Position numbers and translations under genes: made by a program
In this document: one piece after another, positions 11,541 to 23,786 of the stretch
Layout of the letters: each line of letters begins with the position of its first letter
How positions within the stretch are numbered: position 1 is the stretch's first letter
The notes under the pieces: model-generated
The model's database searches: none
What the model saw: the letters and a program-made list of their open reading frames with translations, nothing else
Told to the model about the DNA's origin: nothing
NCBI GenBank assembly: GCA_023974075.1
Contig: CM043803.1
Coordinates: 1-64,000, forward strand
Reading direction: 5' to 3'
DNA: 64,000 bases
DNA from: Chaenocephalus aceratus
Lineage: Eukaryota; Chordata; Actinopteri; Perciformes; Channichthyidae

Positions 11541-12007
11541 TATTAGGATACCAACTAATGTAAACAGAGACACAAATCAATGTCCCTTTACGTTAGGCTC
11601 CCTTCCTCTGCTCAGACTTGTTGAAACTATTTTGTTAATTTATGTATGCTTAGTGTGGACGTTGTAACAGTATAACTGTGTTGTTTGTCTAAGTCCATGT
11701 CCATATTCTGAGGTGTTGTACTTAATAAATACTTGTGATATTTACGAGCATCTGGTTTTTTCATGTTAAATATATATAGACGGATGTTATCTCTCAATAA
11801 GCACATCATTCTAAAACTCAATGTTGTGTTTTTTTGCACAGAATATGCCGTCAATTAACACTTAGTTGAGTGCATATTACATTTTCTTTACATATACAAG
11901 CTTATACACAATACTAAATATGCGGCTCTTTATCGTCTGGTTTAAAAAAGCTTGCATACAGCAGGACAGAAAGTAACACATAATGTACAAGTAGACTGAA
12001 TTTATAT

Positions 12008-13838
12008 CAGTGGTGGGCCGTCAGGGCCAGCAAGGCCTTCTCTGCTGGCCTAAACATCATCAGAATATACATTTAATTTTGATATATTTTTTCCACAAAT
12101 ATGTATTAAATTATTCCCCATAGTCTATTCTTTTCATTTCATAGCTTTCCTCTTGGTTGCGCTGCTTCCAGCCTCAGAACAAGATTTGGAGGGCTGGCCT
12201 TTATGTTAGAGCTTTTATCCAATCATATTTCAGCCATAATGTGTTGCCAGGGTCCAAGAAATCTGCCCTTAGGCCTTCAGAATCAACAGTGCGGGCGCCT
12301 GTAGCTTAAAGTGAACGGAAACAAAACTGTGGCGTTAACCAATCAGATTTTGAGTTGGCGACAACGGGCCAGCTAGCAGGCGTACGATGACGTCAGCACG
12401 TGCACGTCTTTTGATTGGATACGCACTATTGAGAGGCAGAGCTATGTAGAGCTAGCAAACGGAACTTGAATTTGAACGAGCTAATTTGTGTAGATTTCTA
12501 CAAGCTGTTTTTTTTCAACCCACAATGGCTGAAGGAGGAGAAGAGATCGATTTGGTCGCAGATATAATTACAACGCCATTTTCAAGACGAACTTTTCAAG
12601 AAAAGCTAGACATTGTGAGAAGAGAACGGCCAACCCCGACGCGAGCGAGCCTATCACAGCGGGGAAAAGGGTTTGTCCGCCACTTTCAAATCACTAACTA
12701 TGAGCGGTACCCCTGGCTCACAGCCTCCGAGAGGCACTGCACATTGTACTGCTGGGAATGCCTGCTATTTGCAAATGATCGATTTGGTGTTTGGAGCCAC
12801 ACTGGATTTGCAAACTTGAGTTGTCTAACCAAGGCAGCAACGAGACACCAAAGCACGGCTGGGCACTTACAAGCAATGGTGCTAAAACGTATGCCAGAAA
12901 TTCTACTGGACAGACTCGGCTTTCATCATTAGCCTTCATGTCTATAGAAAATGACTTATTGGTGGAACTGAAACGCACAGATAAACTGTACAACAGAGTC
13001 ATTGAAGTCTTCTTGAGGAAAGAAAGGAGGATGGATTTTGTGTTCAAATAATCAGTTGTTTTGGTGAGTACAAAGCATTTTATTTTTTTTAATATATTTT
13101 TGTCATTTTATGTCGTTAATATTAAATCAATATTAACGAATTCATATATATGTAATTAAAATGACAAATATATAAAAAATAAATGTTTGATGCGTCTGCA
13201 AGAGATATAGAGATGTTAGAGATGTGTGTGGCGCACTGGCTCAGCTGTGCAGTAAAAGTACTCAAGGAGACTTGTTGAATTGTTTTGGTTTAACCTTTAT
13301 CAAAGTGGACATTCAGGGCTAGGAATACACTTTCACCACTGTCGCAAATATATCCTCATGAACAAATGCAAATTAATTGTTTGTTTTCTTTTATTTTCAG
13401 TGAATAGTTTGTGTCTTTATCGTCACGTTTCTTAAATGAAACTGCTTTGGGTGCGACAATGCGCTGTTTAGTGAACAAACTTGTTAAAGCTCACATACTT
13501 TTGGTGGACTTAATAAAACTTTGTAGACTAATGCCTTAAAAGCCCCTTTTATTTTTAAGTTTTGACAGTATCCAAGCGATCTTAAAGCTGGTAGTTGAAC
13601 ACTCTTAATTGTAAATGCGGATATATTGATTATAAATGCTTCGGAAATATTAATATAACTATGTTGTACTTGACTATGTTAAGGTGATGCAACGCCCGGT
13701 TATTCTGCGTTTCTGTCTAAATGTATAGTTTCTCGAGCCATGGCGTCATAATGATGGTATTAAGAGGTGGAATAATTCAGGTAGGACTGTGTCGGACATC
13801 ACTGAAGGCCTAGGTGTGAAATGCACGGCCCGCCACTG
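12008..13838 (+). mobile_element. Internally deleted hAT transposon
   Basis: The ends are CAGTGGTGGGCCGT and ACGGCCCGCCACTG, inverted repeats matching at 13 of 14 positions. The flanks carry the 8-bp duplication ATTTATAT (12000-12007 and 13839-13846), single in the uninterrupted units. Both the duplication length and the CAGTGG tip are typical of hAT elements. Inside is a fused transposase remnant that retains an N-terminal zinc-finger-like part and the extreme C-terminus, with the catalytic middle absent. The rest is AT-rich and non-coding. Confidence 0.93.
12525..13051 (+). pseudogene. hAT transposase remnant (N-terminal part plus C-terminal tail)
   Basis: From the ATG at 12525 the frame reads MAEGGEEIDLV and continues through GFVRHFQIT, YPWLTASERHCTLYCWECLLF and TRHQSTAGHLQAM. 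This resembles the TTF-type zinc-finger region at the start of many vertebrate hAT transposases (Cys and His spaced for metal binding). It stops at 12930-12932. A second frame, shifted by one base, carries LSSLAFMSIENDLL and ends RVIEVFLRKERRMDFVFK, which resembles the C-terminal tail of the hAT dimerisation region. Most of the usual transposase, including the DDE/RNase H-like core, is missing. This copy cannot encode an active enzyme. Confidence 0.8.
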
Positions 13839-15133
13839 ATTTATATTAAATATAGGATGAATCTTTTTGCATTTGCCACAACAGCAGCTGGAAAGCTTTT
13901 GTGTAATTAATAAACGGATCATAGAAGCGTTAGCACAAAGCTGATTGGTTGTAAGTTGTGTACAATAGAACGATAAGGTAAAAGATTAGGTAGGTTTATT
14001 CTTCAACACATATAATATACTTTGCAATTTCGCCTTGTGTGTTTCTTTGCATCGCCAGCTTTATTATCCTTTACTTGACAACTAAACCGTTTTTAAGATT
14101 AAAAAGCTATTACATCGGCAAAGTAAACATATGATGCATGTGTGTATGGATATTTACTGCGAAGTTTTTCTGACTGTGCAAGATCTATCTTGTTAATAAA
14201 TAAACTAAAAATGCCTAAAAAACGAGATTGTCTTTATAAACCAAGACACTTTAAAGAAACTCAAGGGCTTTATATGTGCCCGTTTATGTGCCCTGATATC
14301 AATCATGACATTGCTTCATGCTCTCGAGTGCTTTTCATTAATGTTTTGATACATAATCCATTTATAATAATACTAATAATAATCAATGTTTACTAATTTC
14401 TTTGGTGCTTTGTTCTTCAAACAGATGGCGTCTGCTTTCCCCCCTTAATTTCACGGCTTTTTCTAATCAGTACATTATTTTATTATTCATTGTTTTCAAT
14501 GCTTTTCCACTCGTGATAAACCGTAAAAACGCAACGGAGATGTTTTGTTTAAAGGGGGCGGAGCAACATTCGCCTGCAGACGTTCCATGACGGAGGAGTT
14601 AAGGAGCGCAGCAGCTCTCACGCGCATCACAGCCAATGCGTTCTAGAATGCTGGCCCATAGGACGTCATCACTTTAGTTTGCAAATAGAACCTAAAAGCA
14701 GACACTTGAGCACTTATGTTCAGACCTTCACAAGGAGAGCCCAGAGAGAAATAGTTCTGCAGAGATTCTACCAGATTGCACTTAACATGTATCACCAATC
14801 ACTGGACATTGAAATGGAAAGCAGCGAACCCAGCAGCCAATCCAACACCGACTACAGCGTAAGCAATCTCGTCTCAATCTCTCACACACACAAGGGAAAA
14901 GGTGACTCCTTTATTAGGTTCATGTTTTCATTTTTGATGAAATAGCCTTTGAAATGCATACGATAAATGCTGGTCTCTCTCTGTGCAATATTTCAGATTG
15001 ACTACAGACATGGTTTGCGACTTTTGCAAGCATCACTAAATCATTCTGGCACATTTTGAACTTGTGTACAACATGTGTTAAAGTCTCATCCTCTTTGGCA
15101 TGACTTTTAAAACCTGATTTGTTTTATTTCCAG

Positions 15134-15242
15134 ATTCCTTCAGACGAAATGGGAGAACTGATGTGCAGCCATTTGGATATATGCCGATGTTAACACCAGA
15201 CACATTCCAACCCACAATCAGGTCATTCCTCAATGACTGCAC

Positions 15243-15322
<80 letters not shown>

Positions 15323-15632
15323 GTAACACGTTTAAAGTCATCAAGCAAATAAGATCAGACCTGCAGCGTAAACATCTCTGTTTTGCTAAAACATTACTTG
15401 TCTTTTTCTCACAGGAGTTGGCAGTTGCTATCAGATGGCAACATTGACTCAGACGCCGTCATTCTTCTTACAAGGATGTGTGTCAGGAGATCACAGATAT
15501 ACGCTCACCATCCTGATCACGGAAGTAACTTTACCTCAGGTTAACAAGTGGATGGACTGGGTGGAGGAGGACAACCACAACAACGCCAGCATCACGGCCT
15601 CCTTCCCATCGTCAGTCAGCAGCCACTCTTAA
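15134..15632 (+). other. Candidate two-exon 3' coding part in array unit 4 (unrecognised)
   Basis: This is the unit 4 copy of the segment in unit 3: exon-like 15134-15244, a GT-repeat intron, then 15415-15632 ending in TAA. I see no difference from unit 3 in the encoded residues or splice sites; the GT repeat length differs. The sequence downstream (15633-15911) also matches unit 3. Confidence 0.3.
15245..15320 (+). repeat. (GT)n microsatellite, unit 4
   Basis: An uninterrupted GT run of about 38 repeats at the same position as the run in unit 3. Confidence 0.98.
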
Positions 15633-15911
15633 AGTACATTTCAGTGAGCTGCGATCCTACTTTAAAGACTTTGAATCCTAACTCTTTCCATGTTTGTTTT
15701 TCTGCGAGCCTAGGGTTTATACGCAAAGGACTCGTACTTATGACAGAGTGACAGAAGACGATGTTCTGAGGGTAAAACAATCATCATTCTGTATATAAAT
15801 AGGTTTGGCAATATCATGAACATTTCCTTTTAAATTGGGGTCCACGAAGCTGACACAAGATGATACCCGCCGCAGATAAGCACTCACCTCGGACTACAAT
15901 CCTCAATGCAT

Positions 15912-16300
15912 ACACTGTAAACAATTACCAGCATTTCACAACATTTAACAGTATTATTTTACAGTGACATATTGTAATCAAGGCCCCCTGTAATATCCCA
16001 ACAAATACATGTAAAAAGGACTGTATCCTTGGATTTCACAGCATTTAACTATTATTTCACAATAAAATACTGCAATCAAAATCCTCTGTAATATCACATC
16101 AAATGTTGTAATATCACAACAACATTGTAAAAATTGCAAGGATTTCACAGCATTTAAGAGGAGCATATTACAGAGAAATATTGTAATCAAAAGCCCCTGT
16201 AATATCACAACAAAATATCTATAAAACAGTAGAATTGGATTTCACATTATTTAACTATTATTTCACAGTAAAGCACTGTACTCAAAATCATCTTAGCACA
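15912..16300 (+). repeat. Minisatellite, unit about 110-120 bp, roughly 3.5 copies
   Basis: Successive units repeat the pattern ATTTCACAGCATTTAACTATTATTTCACA, then TGTAATCAAAAGCCCCTGTAATATCACAACA. The copies are diverged, with indels. The repeat starts where array unit 4 ends. Confidence 0.8.
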
Positions 16301-18312
16301 ACCATGATAGACTGTATATAAAGAGCACAACTCATTACTGTAAAATTTGAATTGTGCACCAATGCACATGTGCAGAATAGACTATTCTAACCGGTGTGTG
16401 TCCTGGCAACCCTGTCTCCTAAAAATTACGTTCCCACAGAACTAAACAGCATTCTCAATTACGTTTAGCTAGAAATGTATTTTTACAACGATTCCAGGGA
16501 TTCCTGACTTGAGTTTCTAGCACCAGGGAAAGTGCAAAAAGTGCCCCAAATCAGCGTCTTAATTTACCCAGGGCCTAGTGCTTGGCTTTCGGCATGAAAA
16601 TTCAGGAAACTCCCCTGAGTATTTTATTACATATCTCAACTTTGGAGAGGAGTTGGGGGACAAACGACACATCAAATCACATCTCCACATCAAACCGAAG
16701 CTAACTTGAATACTCTTGTCTGCCTAGCATGCGGGGAAATTGGCGTGCTCTGTCACCACAAGAGCGAGAGTGAAAGCGGCTTAATGGAAGGCTTTGTCCC
16801 GTTTTAAGCCATAACGTTTGACATTCGGAGCAGCAGAGGGATGAATCTGCATGTACACTTCGAGGCGATTCCAACGACACCAAGCTCAAAGCTGTCGGAC
16901 CTTCCTTTGTGCCGTCTAGAGTACTGAGAGCCATGAAAACATGACCTTTAACCTTAGTTTGAGACTTGGTTGAAGGTCACAGCGGCCCCAAATTTTGCAA
17001 GCGGGTTCCACACAAGTTAAGCAACACACTCTCAAAGTCTCGGAGCGCCAAACACCTTTTTTCAATTTTTTTCAATGTTCTCTCCCTCCCTCACCAAAGG
17101 GTGTCCAATCCTTAGCTCGAGACAGGATTTTGTGAGAGTTTGACATTAGATTGAAAAAAATGTCTGGGTGGATTACGGTTCCCATATTCCAGATACCTTA
17201 TCTGGGCCCTATTTAGACGCCCCTGGTGAAAAAATTATCTTTCCAGCCCTTTCCAAAGTCAAGTTATTAAAGATTAAAGATTATTCAACAAAACATTTCA
17301 ATAACGTGCTTTAACCACTAGGTGTCCCTATTTACCAATTGGATCAAATATATAAGTCAGCCGAATTAGTGTTGATACTGAAAGGAGATGTATTGTGTGA
17401 AAAGAAATGGAATATGTTGTTTAATTGCTGATATATTTATATTTATTTTATTCTGCTGAGAAAGTTGAAGATCACGTGACAGACACGCCAGAAAAAACGT
17501 TGTTTCTGGGTATTTGTCCACTGGTTTGCCTGTTAACCGTAGGTGTCACGTTTGAAGGGACGAAACGGAACGTCATCGCTCGAACGGCCAATCATATCGC
17601 GCTTTGAGGAACCCAAAGCCTCCTAAAAGAGATGCCTCGATCCTTTCGAAAATTCGCACGGAGGCAACAGTCAAGGTGAACATCTGTGAGTTTCTCCAAA
17701 GCGGTTACTATCGGTAAACAGCAAGTAAGTACTGCCCATAATGTGGATTAGTGGTGGATATTATGTGCTTTCGATTGCGAACGCCAGTGGAGTAGTGTCG
17801 TGTTGGTTTGTACATGGTAGCGAATAGATAGCTAGCGTTAGCTTGATAGCAGCCATGTCCACCTTCAAGCAGGTGGCCTTAACTAGCCTAGCTAGTGCTA
17901 GCCAGCGCTGTATATGGCTATGGTAGATGGCTCTGGTGCTAGCCAGCCAACTGTTGCTGACTGTTCCATTTGTTGGCAGAAGGCTTATGCTGTATTCGAA
18001 TGAAAGAGCGAACAATGAATACTTTAACAGGTAAGACTGGCATAATTGCCATTGGTATAAGCTAGTTAGCTTAGCATTGCTGCTAAGTTTGTATTCTGAC
18101 GCCATGGTCTAACTAACTTACTAGTAGGTTAGCTGATGTTAGCTAGCTAATGAATGTTTCTTGTGCTAGGTGCGTGGTGGTTTCATGACATTGTCTAATC
18201 AAATTAGACCTAATCTAAATCGGTGTCAAAGTTGGTAACGTTAGTTGCTCTCACAATGTTCTTAATGAATTCGTCACAGACCCTATTGCACATTGGTGTC
18301 ACCACGTGTCAT
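16301..18312. other. Intergenic stretch without recognised gene; possible promoter near 17550-17730
   Basis: I find no supported coding region. Around 17550-17730 the sequence is richer in CG, has CCAATCA (17588) and ACGTCATC motifs, and ends in a plausible donor, GCAA|GTAAGTAC, at about 17725. It could be a promoter with a non-coding first exon, but no downstream exon was found. A short phrase (AACGTGCTTTAACCA, at 17302) also occurs near 10364, so old repeats are present. Confidence 0.4.
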
Positions 18313-18375
18313 CACTAGGGCTGCAACAAACGACTAATTTGATAATCGATTAATCTATCGATTAATGAAACTATT
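18313..18375 (+). repeat. hAT-type miniature element terminus (fragment)
   Basis: CTAGGGCTGCAACAAACG followed by GATAATCGATTAATC is the terminal sequence of a miniature element common in fish. Only this end is visible; the LINE copy follows at once. Confidence 0.5.
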
Positions 18376-18384
18376 AATCTCGCT

Positions 18385-19454
18385 ACTGCTCTCTCTTCCT
18401 CCCTGTGCACAGCACTTTCACCCAGCTTTCACACACACTCATTCCTGGGTAAGAAAGCCATGTGCATCACCCTGGATCTCTGCCTGTGAGTGTGGGACCC
18501 TGCTTACAGCAGTGACTCTGCTGCCGTACATTTCACGAGTAGTCAAATGCGTATGAAATGGATGAAATGGCGGCGCATGTATATGCTGCGGCTTTTGAAC
18601 TCGCCAGTTTCGGCAAATTAGTTATTATTTGCACACGTTTATCTTTACTCTGTTCGCCCAGAACATCTGTTCTAACCCACTGTACAGCAGACAAGACCGA
18701 CATTGGGTTACATGTCGGACCACTGGATATCCCCATTAACGCTCCCGAAGACATCATCAGGCTAGCAACGGGTTCACCGGGTTTGTTTACTTTGCCTCCC
18801 CGGACAAGGAGGCTCCGTAGACCGCGAAGAGATCGCAGGCAAAAGCGAGGCTGTAGAGGAGGCGCTCGTGAGAAGCTAACCCAGGCTCCGCACCGCGCCC
18901 CTCTCCCCAGCCTTCTCCTTGCAAATGTGCGGTCTCTGGTGAACAACATGGACTATCTACTACGACTGTGGATTATAAACAACAAACGGATTACGGACAC
19001 AACCATTCTGATCTTCACAGAGTCATGGCTGCACGAGGGCGTTCCTGATAGCGCAATCGCGTTACTAGGCCTTCACTGCACCCGTTCGGACAGAACAGCT
19101 GACTGTGGTAAGATGCGCGGAGGAGGACTGTGCACAACTCCTGGTGTACAGACAACAGCAACATGACCAGGCACTGTTCTGCCGACCGAGAATTTCTCAT
19201 GGTTAAATCCAGACCCTTTTATCTGCCCAGAGAATTCACTTCCATCATTACAATTGCAGCCTATACCACCCGATGCTAATGCTAAGCTAGCTATGAAGGA
19301 ACTGCATGTAGCCATTAGCACGCAACAGACGTTACACCCGGAGTCTGTCTTCATCATTGCTGGAGATTTCAATCACTCCAACCTAAAGACTGTTCTCCCC
19401 AAATTCCACCAACATGTCTCATGTCCCACAAGAGGAGATAAGACCCTGGATCAT
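18385..19454 (+). mobile_element. LINE copy with longer endonuclease domain, interrupted by gypsy element
   Basis: This is the same LINE family as in array units 1-3, but it extends past their breakpoint. After RGGGL it continues with GLC and then, through small indels, VKSRPFYLPREFTSI, HPESVFIIAGDFNHSNLK and CPTRGDKTLDH, the second half of an apurinic-type endonuclease (GDFN motif). The gypsy element inserts after CTGGATCAT at 19454. Sequence to the right (24092 on) is not clearly coding. It shows what the array units have lost. Confidence 0.8.
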
Positions 19455-19663
19455 TGTTGTAAGGTCATATCATTGCATGTTAGTTCACCAGTCCACTAGG
19501 TGGCACTGTGACCATGAAGTTGTTGCCGTTCCATAAGCATAAAAGAGGAACTGGGGGCTATGTTGTTATGCTAAGTATGTGATGAACCGGAGTCGCAGTT
19601 CGGCGCTACCAGAAACCAATAAACTCCACTATGCTCACCAGAAGCCTCCTGTGAGTTACTACA
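19455..19663 (+). repeat. 5' LTR of gypsy element
   Basis: It begins TGTTGTAAGG and ends GTTACTACA. An AATAAA lies near its right end (19617). Confidence 0.95.
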
Positions 19664-19781
19664 TAATGGCGACGAGGATAAAAGTACAGCAGATGCCTGG
19701 TGGAAATACACACAAATGAGCGAGACTGTGGAGTGGCTACGTTAACGGCACCAAACACCGGACAGTGGTGTGAGCTAGAAG

Positions 19782-20932
19782 ATGGCGGCGGCAATGGTAG
19801 GAAACACCGCTCCTTTTGATAGTCAATCCCAGACGTGGGAGGAATATTGTGAGGTTCTCCAATATTTCTTTGAAGCTAATGAGATCGAAGATGCAGGTCG
19901 GCAGAAAGCTATTTTGCTCAGTTCAGTTGGCAGTCAGACTTACAGCCTTATGAGGAACCTTATCAGCCCGGCCAGGCCAGGAGAGAAGACGTTTGATGAG
20001 CTTGTTCAGCTGCTGAAAGACCATTTCAACCCCAAACCCAGTGAAATTGTACAGCGCTACAAATTTAACTCAAGAAGTAGGAAGCTGGGAGAAACAGTCA
20101 TTAGTACGTTGCTGTGCTAAGGAAGTTAGCACAAGATTGTAACTATGGAGACAAGTTAACAGAAATGCTGCGTGACAGGCTGGTCTGTGGGATTGGGGAG
20201 GATCGCATACAACGGCGATTGTTGTCAGAGCCGGATTTGACCTTCGACAGGGCACTGAAGCTGGCCCAGGCTATTGAGACAGCCAGCAAGAATGTGAGAG
20301 ACTTGCAGTCATTGGAGTCAGCACCCTCGCACATGAGAGCACCTGAGGCAGTGCACAAGATGACGTCAAGGCAGAGCCCCAGTGAGCAGCAGCACCAGCA
20401 TAAGGCTTGCTACAGGTGTGGCAGTGAGCAGCACATAGCTGGGGACTGTAGGTTTATTAAAGAAACCTGTCACAAGTGTGGGAAGATAGGCCATATTCAG
20501 AAAGTGTGTAGGTCAAAAGGCTCAGTTAGTGCTTCCCAAGCAAAAGGGGGTGGAGTATATCAGAGATATGAGCATGTGAAAACTCAGGGAGCAAACTATG
20601 TCAGCCAGGGGGAGGGCGAAAAAGATGACATAGACACAGATGAGGTCATGTTCACTTTGTACAAAGTGGAGGAAATGGACATACCGCCAGAGAAGCCATT
20701 TCTAGAAACACTGACTATTAATGAAACTGAAACACAGTTTGAAGTAGACTCAGGATGTGCGGTAACAGTGGTGAACCACTCAGTGTACAACAACTTATGG
20801 AGGGGAGAGGTACCAGCCCTACAACCCTGCAGAGTGAGACTCAGAACATACACCGGACATAGGGTAAATGTTTTGGGAGCAGCTATGGTAAAAGTGCAGC
20901 ACAAACAGTCAGTAAAAACCTACCGGTGGTAG
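19782..20932 (+). pseudogene. Gypsy gag and protease region (frameshifted)
   Basis: The first frame starts MAAAMVGNTAPF at 19782, has a capsid-like helical stretch (TWEEYCEVLQYFFEAN) and stops at 20120. The reading continues in another frame from about 20114. Two zinc knuckles follow, CYRCGSEQHIAGDC and CHKCGKIGHIQKVC, each of the CX2CX4HX4C type that binds RNA. Further on, VDSGCAVTVV carries the DSG catalytic motif of the retroviral-type aspartic protease. The frame ends at 20932, and pol resumes in the next frame. One of these shifts could be natural; the gag one looks like damage. Confidence 0.85.
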
Positions 20933-22789
20933 TTGTGCCAGGGACGGGCCCTAGTCTAGTTGGCAGGAACTGGATTAAGAAGCTAGGTTTGCAGTGGAGA
21001 CCGGAAAGCCAGATTCACCATGTCAGGGAAGAGACATGGGAGGAGGTACTTGGGGAATATGAGGAGGTTTTCAAAGAGGAACTAGGGAAATGTAAAGGGC
21101 CCCCAGCTAAACTATATGTGGACAAGGAAGCAACCCCCAGGTTTTTTAAAGCTAGACCGGTCCCGTATGCGATGAGAGGAAGGGTTGAGGCCGAACTGGA
21201 CCGTCTCCTAGCCCAGGAGATAATTGAACCGGTAAAATATGCAGAGTGGGCAGCGCCTGTGGTACCGGTGTTAAAACCAGATGACTCAGTAAGGTTGTGC
21301 GGTGATTACAAACTGGAGCAGTATCCCATTCCCAGAATTGAGGATTTGTTTGCCAACCTGTCAGGTGGACAGAAGTTCACAAAGCTAGATCTCAGTCATG
21401 CATATCACCAAATCCCTTTGGATGAAGAAGCAAAAACATATGTGACCATAAATACACACAAGGGCTTGTTCACGTACAAAGTGTTACCTTTCGGAGTATC
21501 ATCTAGCCCAGCTATTTTTCAACGGACCATGGAGGGACTGCTGCAGGGCATCCCTAGAGTGGCAATACTCTTGGATGACATCCTGCTGACAGGGAAAGAC
21601 GACAAAGAGCATCTGCAGACTCTTGTCCTTGTGTTGAAACGGCTACAGGAGGCCGGTCTCAGGCTCAAAAGAACCAAGTGTTCGTTCATGAGTGAGGAAG
21701 TGATGTTTCTAGGTCATAAGGTGGATGCCACAGGACTGCACCCTGTGCATGAGAAGGTGGAAGCAATCAAGGATGCACCCACACCTTCAAATGTGACAGA
21801 GCTCAAAGCATATCTAGGATTGTTAAACTATTATAACAAGTTCCTGCCCAGTCTGTCAACCATCCTTGCTCCAGTGCACACACTGCTAAGACACAAAGTG
21901 GCAGTGGGAAGATGCACAACAGACAGCGTTTGAAAAGTCAGAAGACATGATGCAGTCAGCTGAAGTGTTGGTGCATTATGACCCAGAGAAGGACATTGTG
22001 CTATCATGTGACGCATCACCATATGGACTAGGTGTTGTGCTCTCACATCGCATGCCAGATGGAACTGAAAGACCCATTGGATTTACATCACGGACATTAA
22101 ATGCTGCAGAGAAAAACTACTCACAACTTGACAAGGAAGGACTGGCCGTGATTTTTGGAATAAAACGCTTCCACAAGTACATCTATGGACGGAAGTTTAC
22201 TATAGTGACGGATCACAAGCCCCTGTTGTCACTTTTCAGTGAGATGCGAGCAGTACCCCAAATGGCATCACCGAGGATCCAACGTTGGGCCGTGAGCTTG
22301 AGAGCCTATGAATACACCATAGTGTACAAAGAAGGGAAGTACCACAACAATGCAGACGCACTGAGCCGCCTGCCCCTACCAGAGAAACCTGACCTGGGGA
22401 GGCCAGAAGAGAGGGTTCTCATGCTGGAGAGTTCTGACATCACACTTGTGACTGCTGACCAAGTGAAAGTATGGACAGACAAGGATCCAGTACTCTCACG
22501 GGTGCAGGTATTGGTAAACAGAGGCTGGTCATCAGAATTAAAAGAGATTGAGTTTGGCCCTTATGCAGTGAGGAAACAGGAACTCAGTATCCAAAATGGG
22601 TGTGTGTTGTGGGGCGCAAGAGTTATTGTGCCAAAGCCAGGCCAAGAAAGTGTTTTGAGACAGCGTCATCAATGCCATCCGGGAGTGTCCAGGATGAAAG
22701 CCCTGGCTAGGAGCTATGTATGGTGGCCAAAGCTCGACAAGGATGTAGAGGATACTGTTAAGTCCTGTATAACATGTCAAGAGCACTGA
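20926..22789 (+). pseudogene. Gypsy pol: reverse transcriptase, RNase H and integrase zinc finger (frameshifted)
   Basis: The reverse transcriptase is recognised from YPIPRIEDLFANLSGGQKFT, KLDLSHAYHQIPL, VLPFGVSSSPAIFQ and the active-site stretch ILLDDILLTG (LDDI in place of the usual YxDD). After a frame change near 21910 come the RNase H motifs LSCDASPYGLGVVLSH and TDHKPLLSLF. The HHCC integrase finger is HQCHPGVSRMKAL...CITCQEH. A stop lies at 22787-22789. Confidence 0.88.
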
Positions 22790-22790
22790 A

Positions 22791-23786
22791 ATGTTCCGGC
22801 ACCAGCTCCGTTACACCCCTGGGATTGGCCTGATAAGCCCTGGAGTCGTATTCATGTGGATTATGCTGGGCCATTCATGGGGAAGATGTTTTTTGTGCTC
22901 ATCGATGCACACTCAAAATGGATGGATGGATGTGGTTCCAGTCAATTCTGCCACTTCAGCCACTACAATTGAGTGCCTGCGTACCAGTTTCAGTAACCAT
23001 GGACTGCCTGAATTGTTGGTGTCGGATAATGGCACCCGTTTCATCAGCACACAGTTCGAAGATTTCCTGAAAAGAAATGGTATCCGTCATGTGACCTCGG
23101 CACCCTATCACGCCTCCAGTAACGGGTTAGCAGAGAGAGGGGTACAGACATTTAAAAGGATGATGAAAAAATGTCCAGAAGGCACACTGACAGCCAAGGT
23201 AGCCAGAGTGTTATTTAGTTATCGTGTGACTCCTCAGACTACAACAGGTCTGTCACCAGCAGAGCTGCTTCTCGGGAGGAAGCTACGTTGCTGTTTGGAT
23301 TCCATTCATCCAGATCTGGGCATGAAGGTGAAAGAAAAACAGGAAAGACAAATAAGAGATCATGACAAAAAGGCAAAGGGGCGCTGGTTCAAAACAGGAG
23401 ACTCAGTGTTGACGAGAAACTTCAGTTTTGGACCCAAGTGGATTCCAGGAATCATAGAGTCAGTGACAGGGCCAGTGTCATATACAGTGATGCTGGGTGA
23501 TGGGAGAGGAGTCAGGAGACATGTGGATTCATGCTCACCAGAAAAAGACCATGAAAGACAACAGACTGACTCGACTCAGCTCGGTCAGGCAGTCGAAAAA
23601 GGAGAGATATGGCAGGACGTTGAGAATGTGGTGCTCAGTGGGGACGAGTTGGAAGAGCCAGCAGCTACAGAAGCTGCAGCAGCAGATAGGGTCCATGGAA
23701 CTGTGGAAAATACAAGTCCAGGGAAGAGACAGTCAAAAAGAGAGACTAAGTTACCCAGTTACCTTAAAGACTTCCAGCTGAGCTAA
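22791..23786 (+). pseudogene. Gypsy integrase core and C-terminal region
   Basis: Beyond the stop the integrase continues, after a short out-of-frame patch (about 22840-22915). It contains DAHSKWMDVVPV-type sequence, SDNGTRFISTQFEDFL with the second catalytic Asp, and SSNGLAERGVQTFK with the catalytic Glu. A basic C-terminal segment ends in LPSYLKDFQLS at 23786. Catalytic positions look intact, but the frame does not link to upstream pol. Confidence 0.85.

Larger units (their letters stand above)
5305..13901 (+). repeat. Tandem array unit 3 (long form, split by two DNA transposons)
   Basis: The unit follows unit 2 closely up to about 6590, then has about 1.2 kb absent from units 1 and 2 (a GT repeat, exon-like segments and a local duplication). 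It rejoins the common sequence in the LINE fragment at about 7790. Two insertions with 8-bp target duplications split it: 8555-11478 and 12008-13838. Removing the insertions and one copy of each duplication leaves about 3.83 kb, against 2.65 kb for units 1 and 2. Confidence 0.9.
13902..15911 (+). repeat. Tandem array unit 4 (long form, right part missing)
   Basis: This unit matches unit 3, including the GT repeat and the exon-like segments after it, until CCTCAATGCAT at about 15911. Unrelated minisatellite sequence begins there, so the LINE fragment and right part are absent. This is the right end of the array. Confidence 0.9.

Noticed and set aside
15912..16300. Possible CRISPR-like spaced repeats
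   Set aside because: Units are long, diverged and contiguous with no distinct spacers, and the genome is vertebrate. It is a minisatellite.
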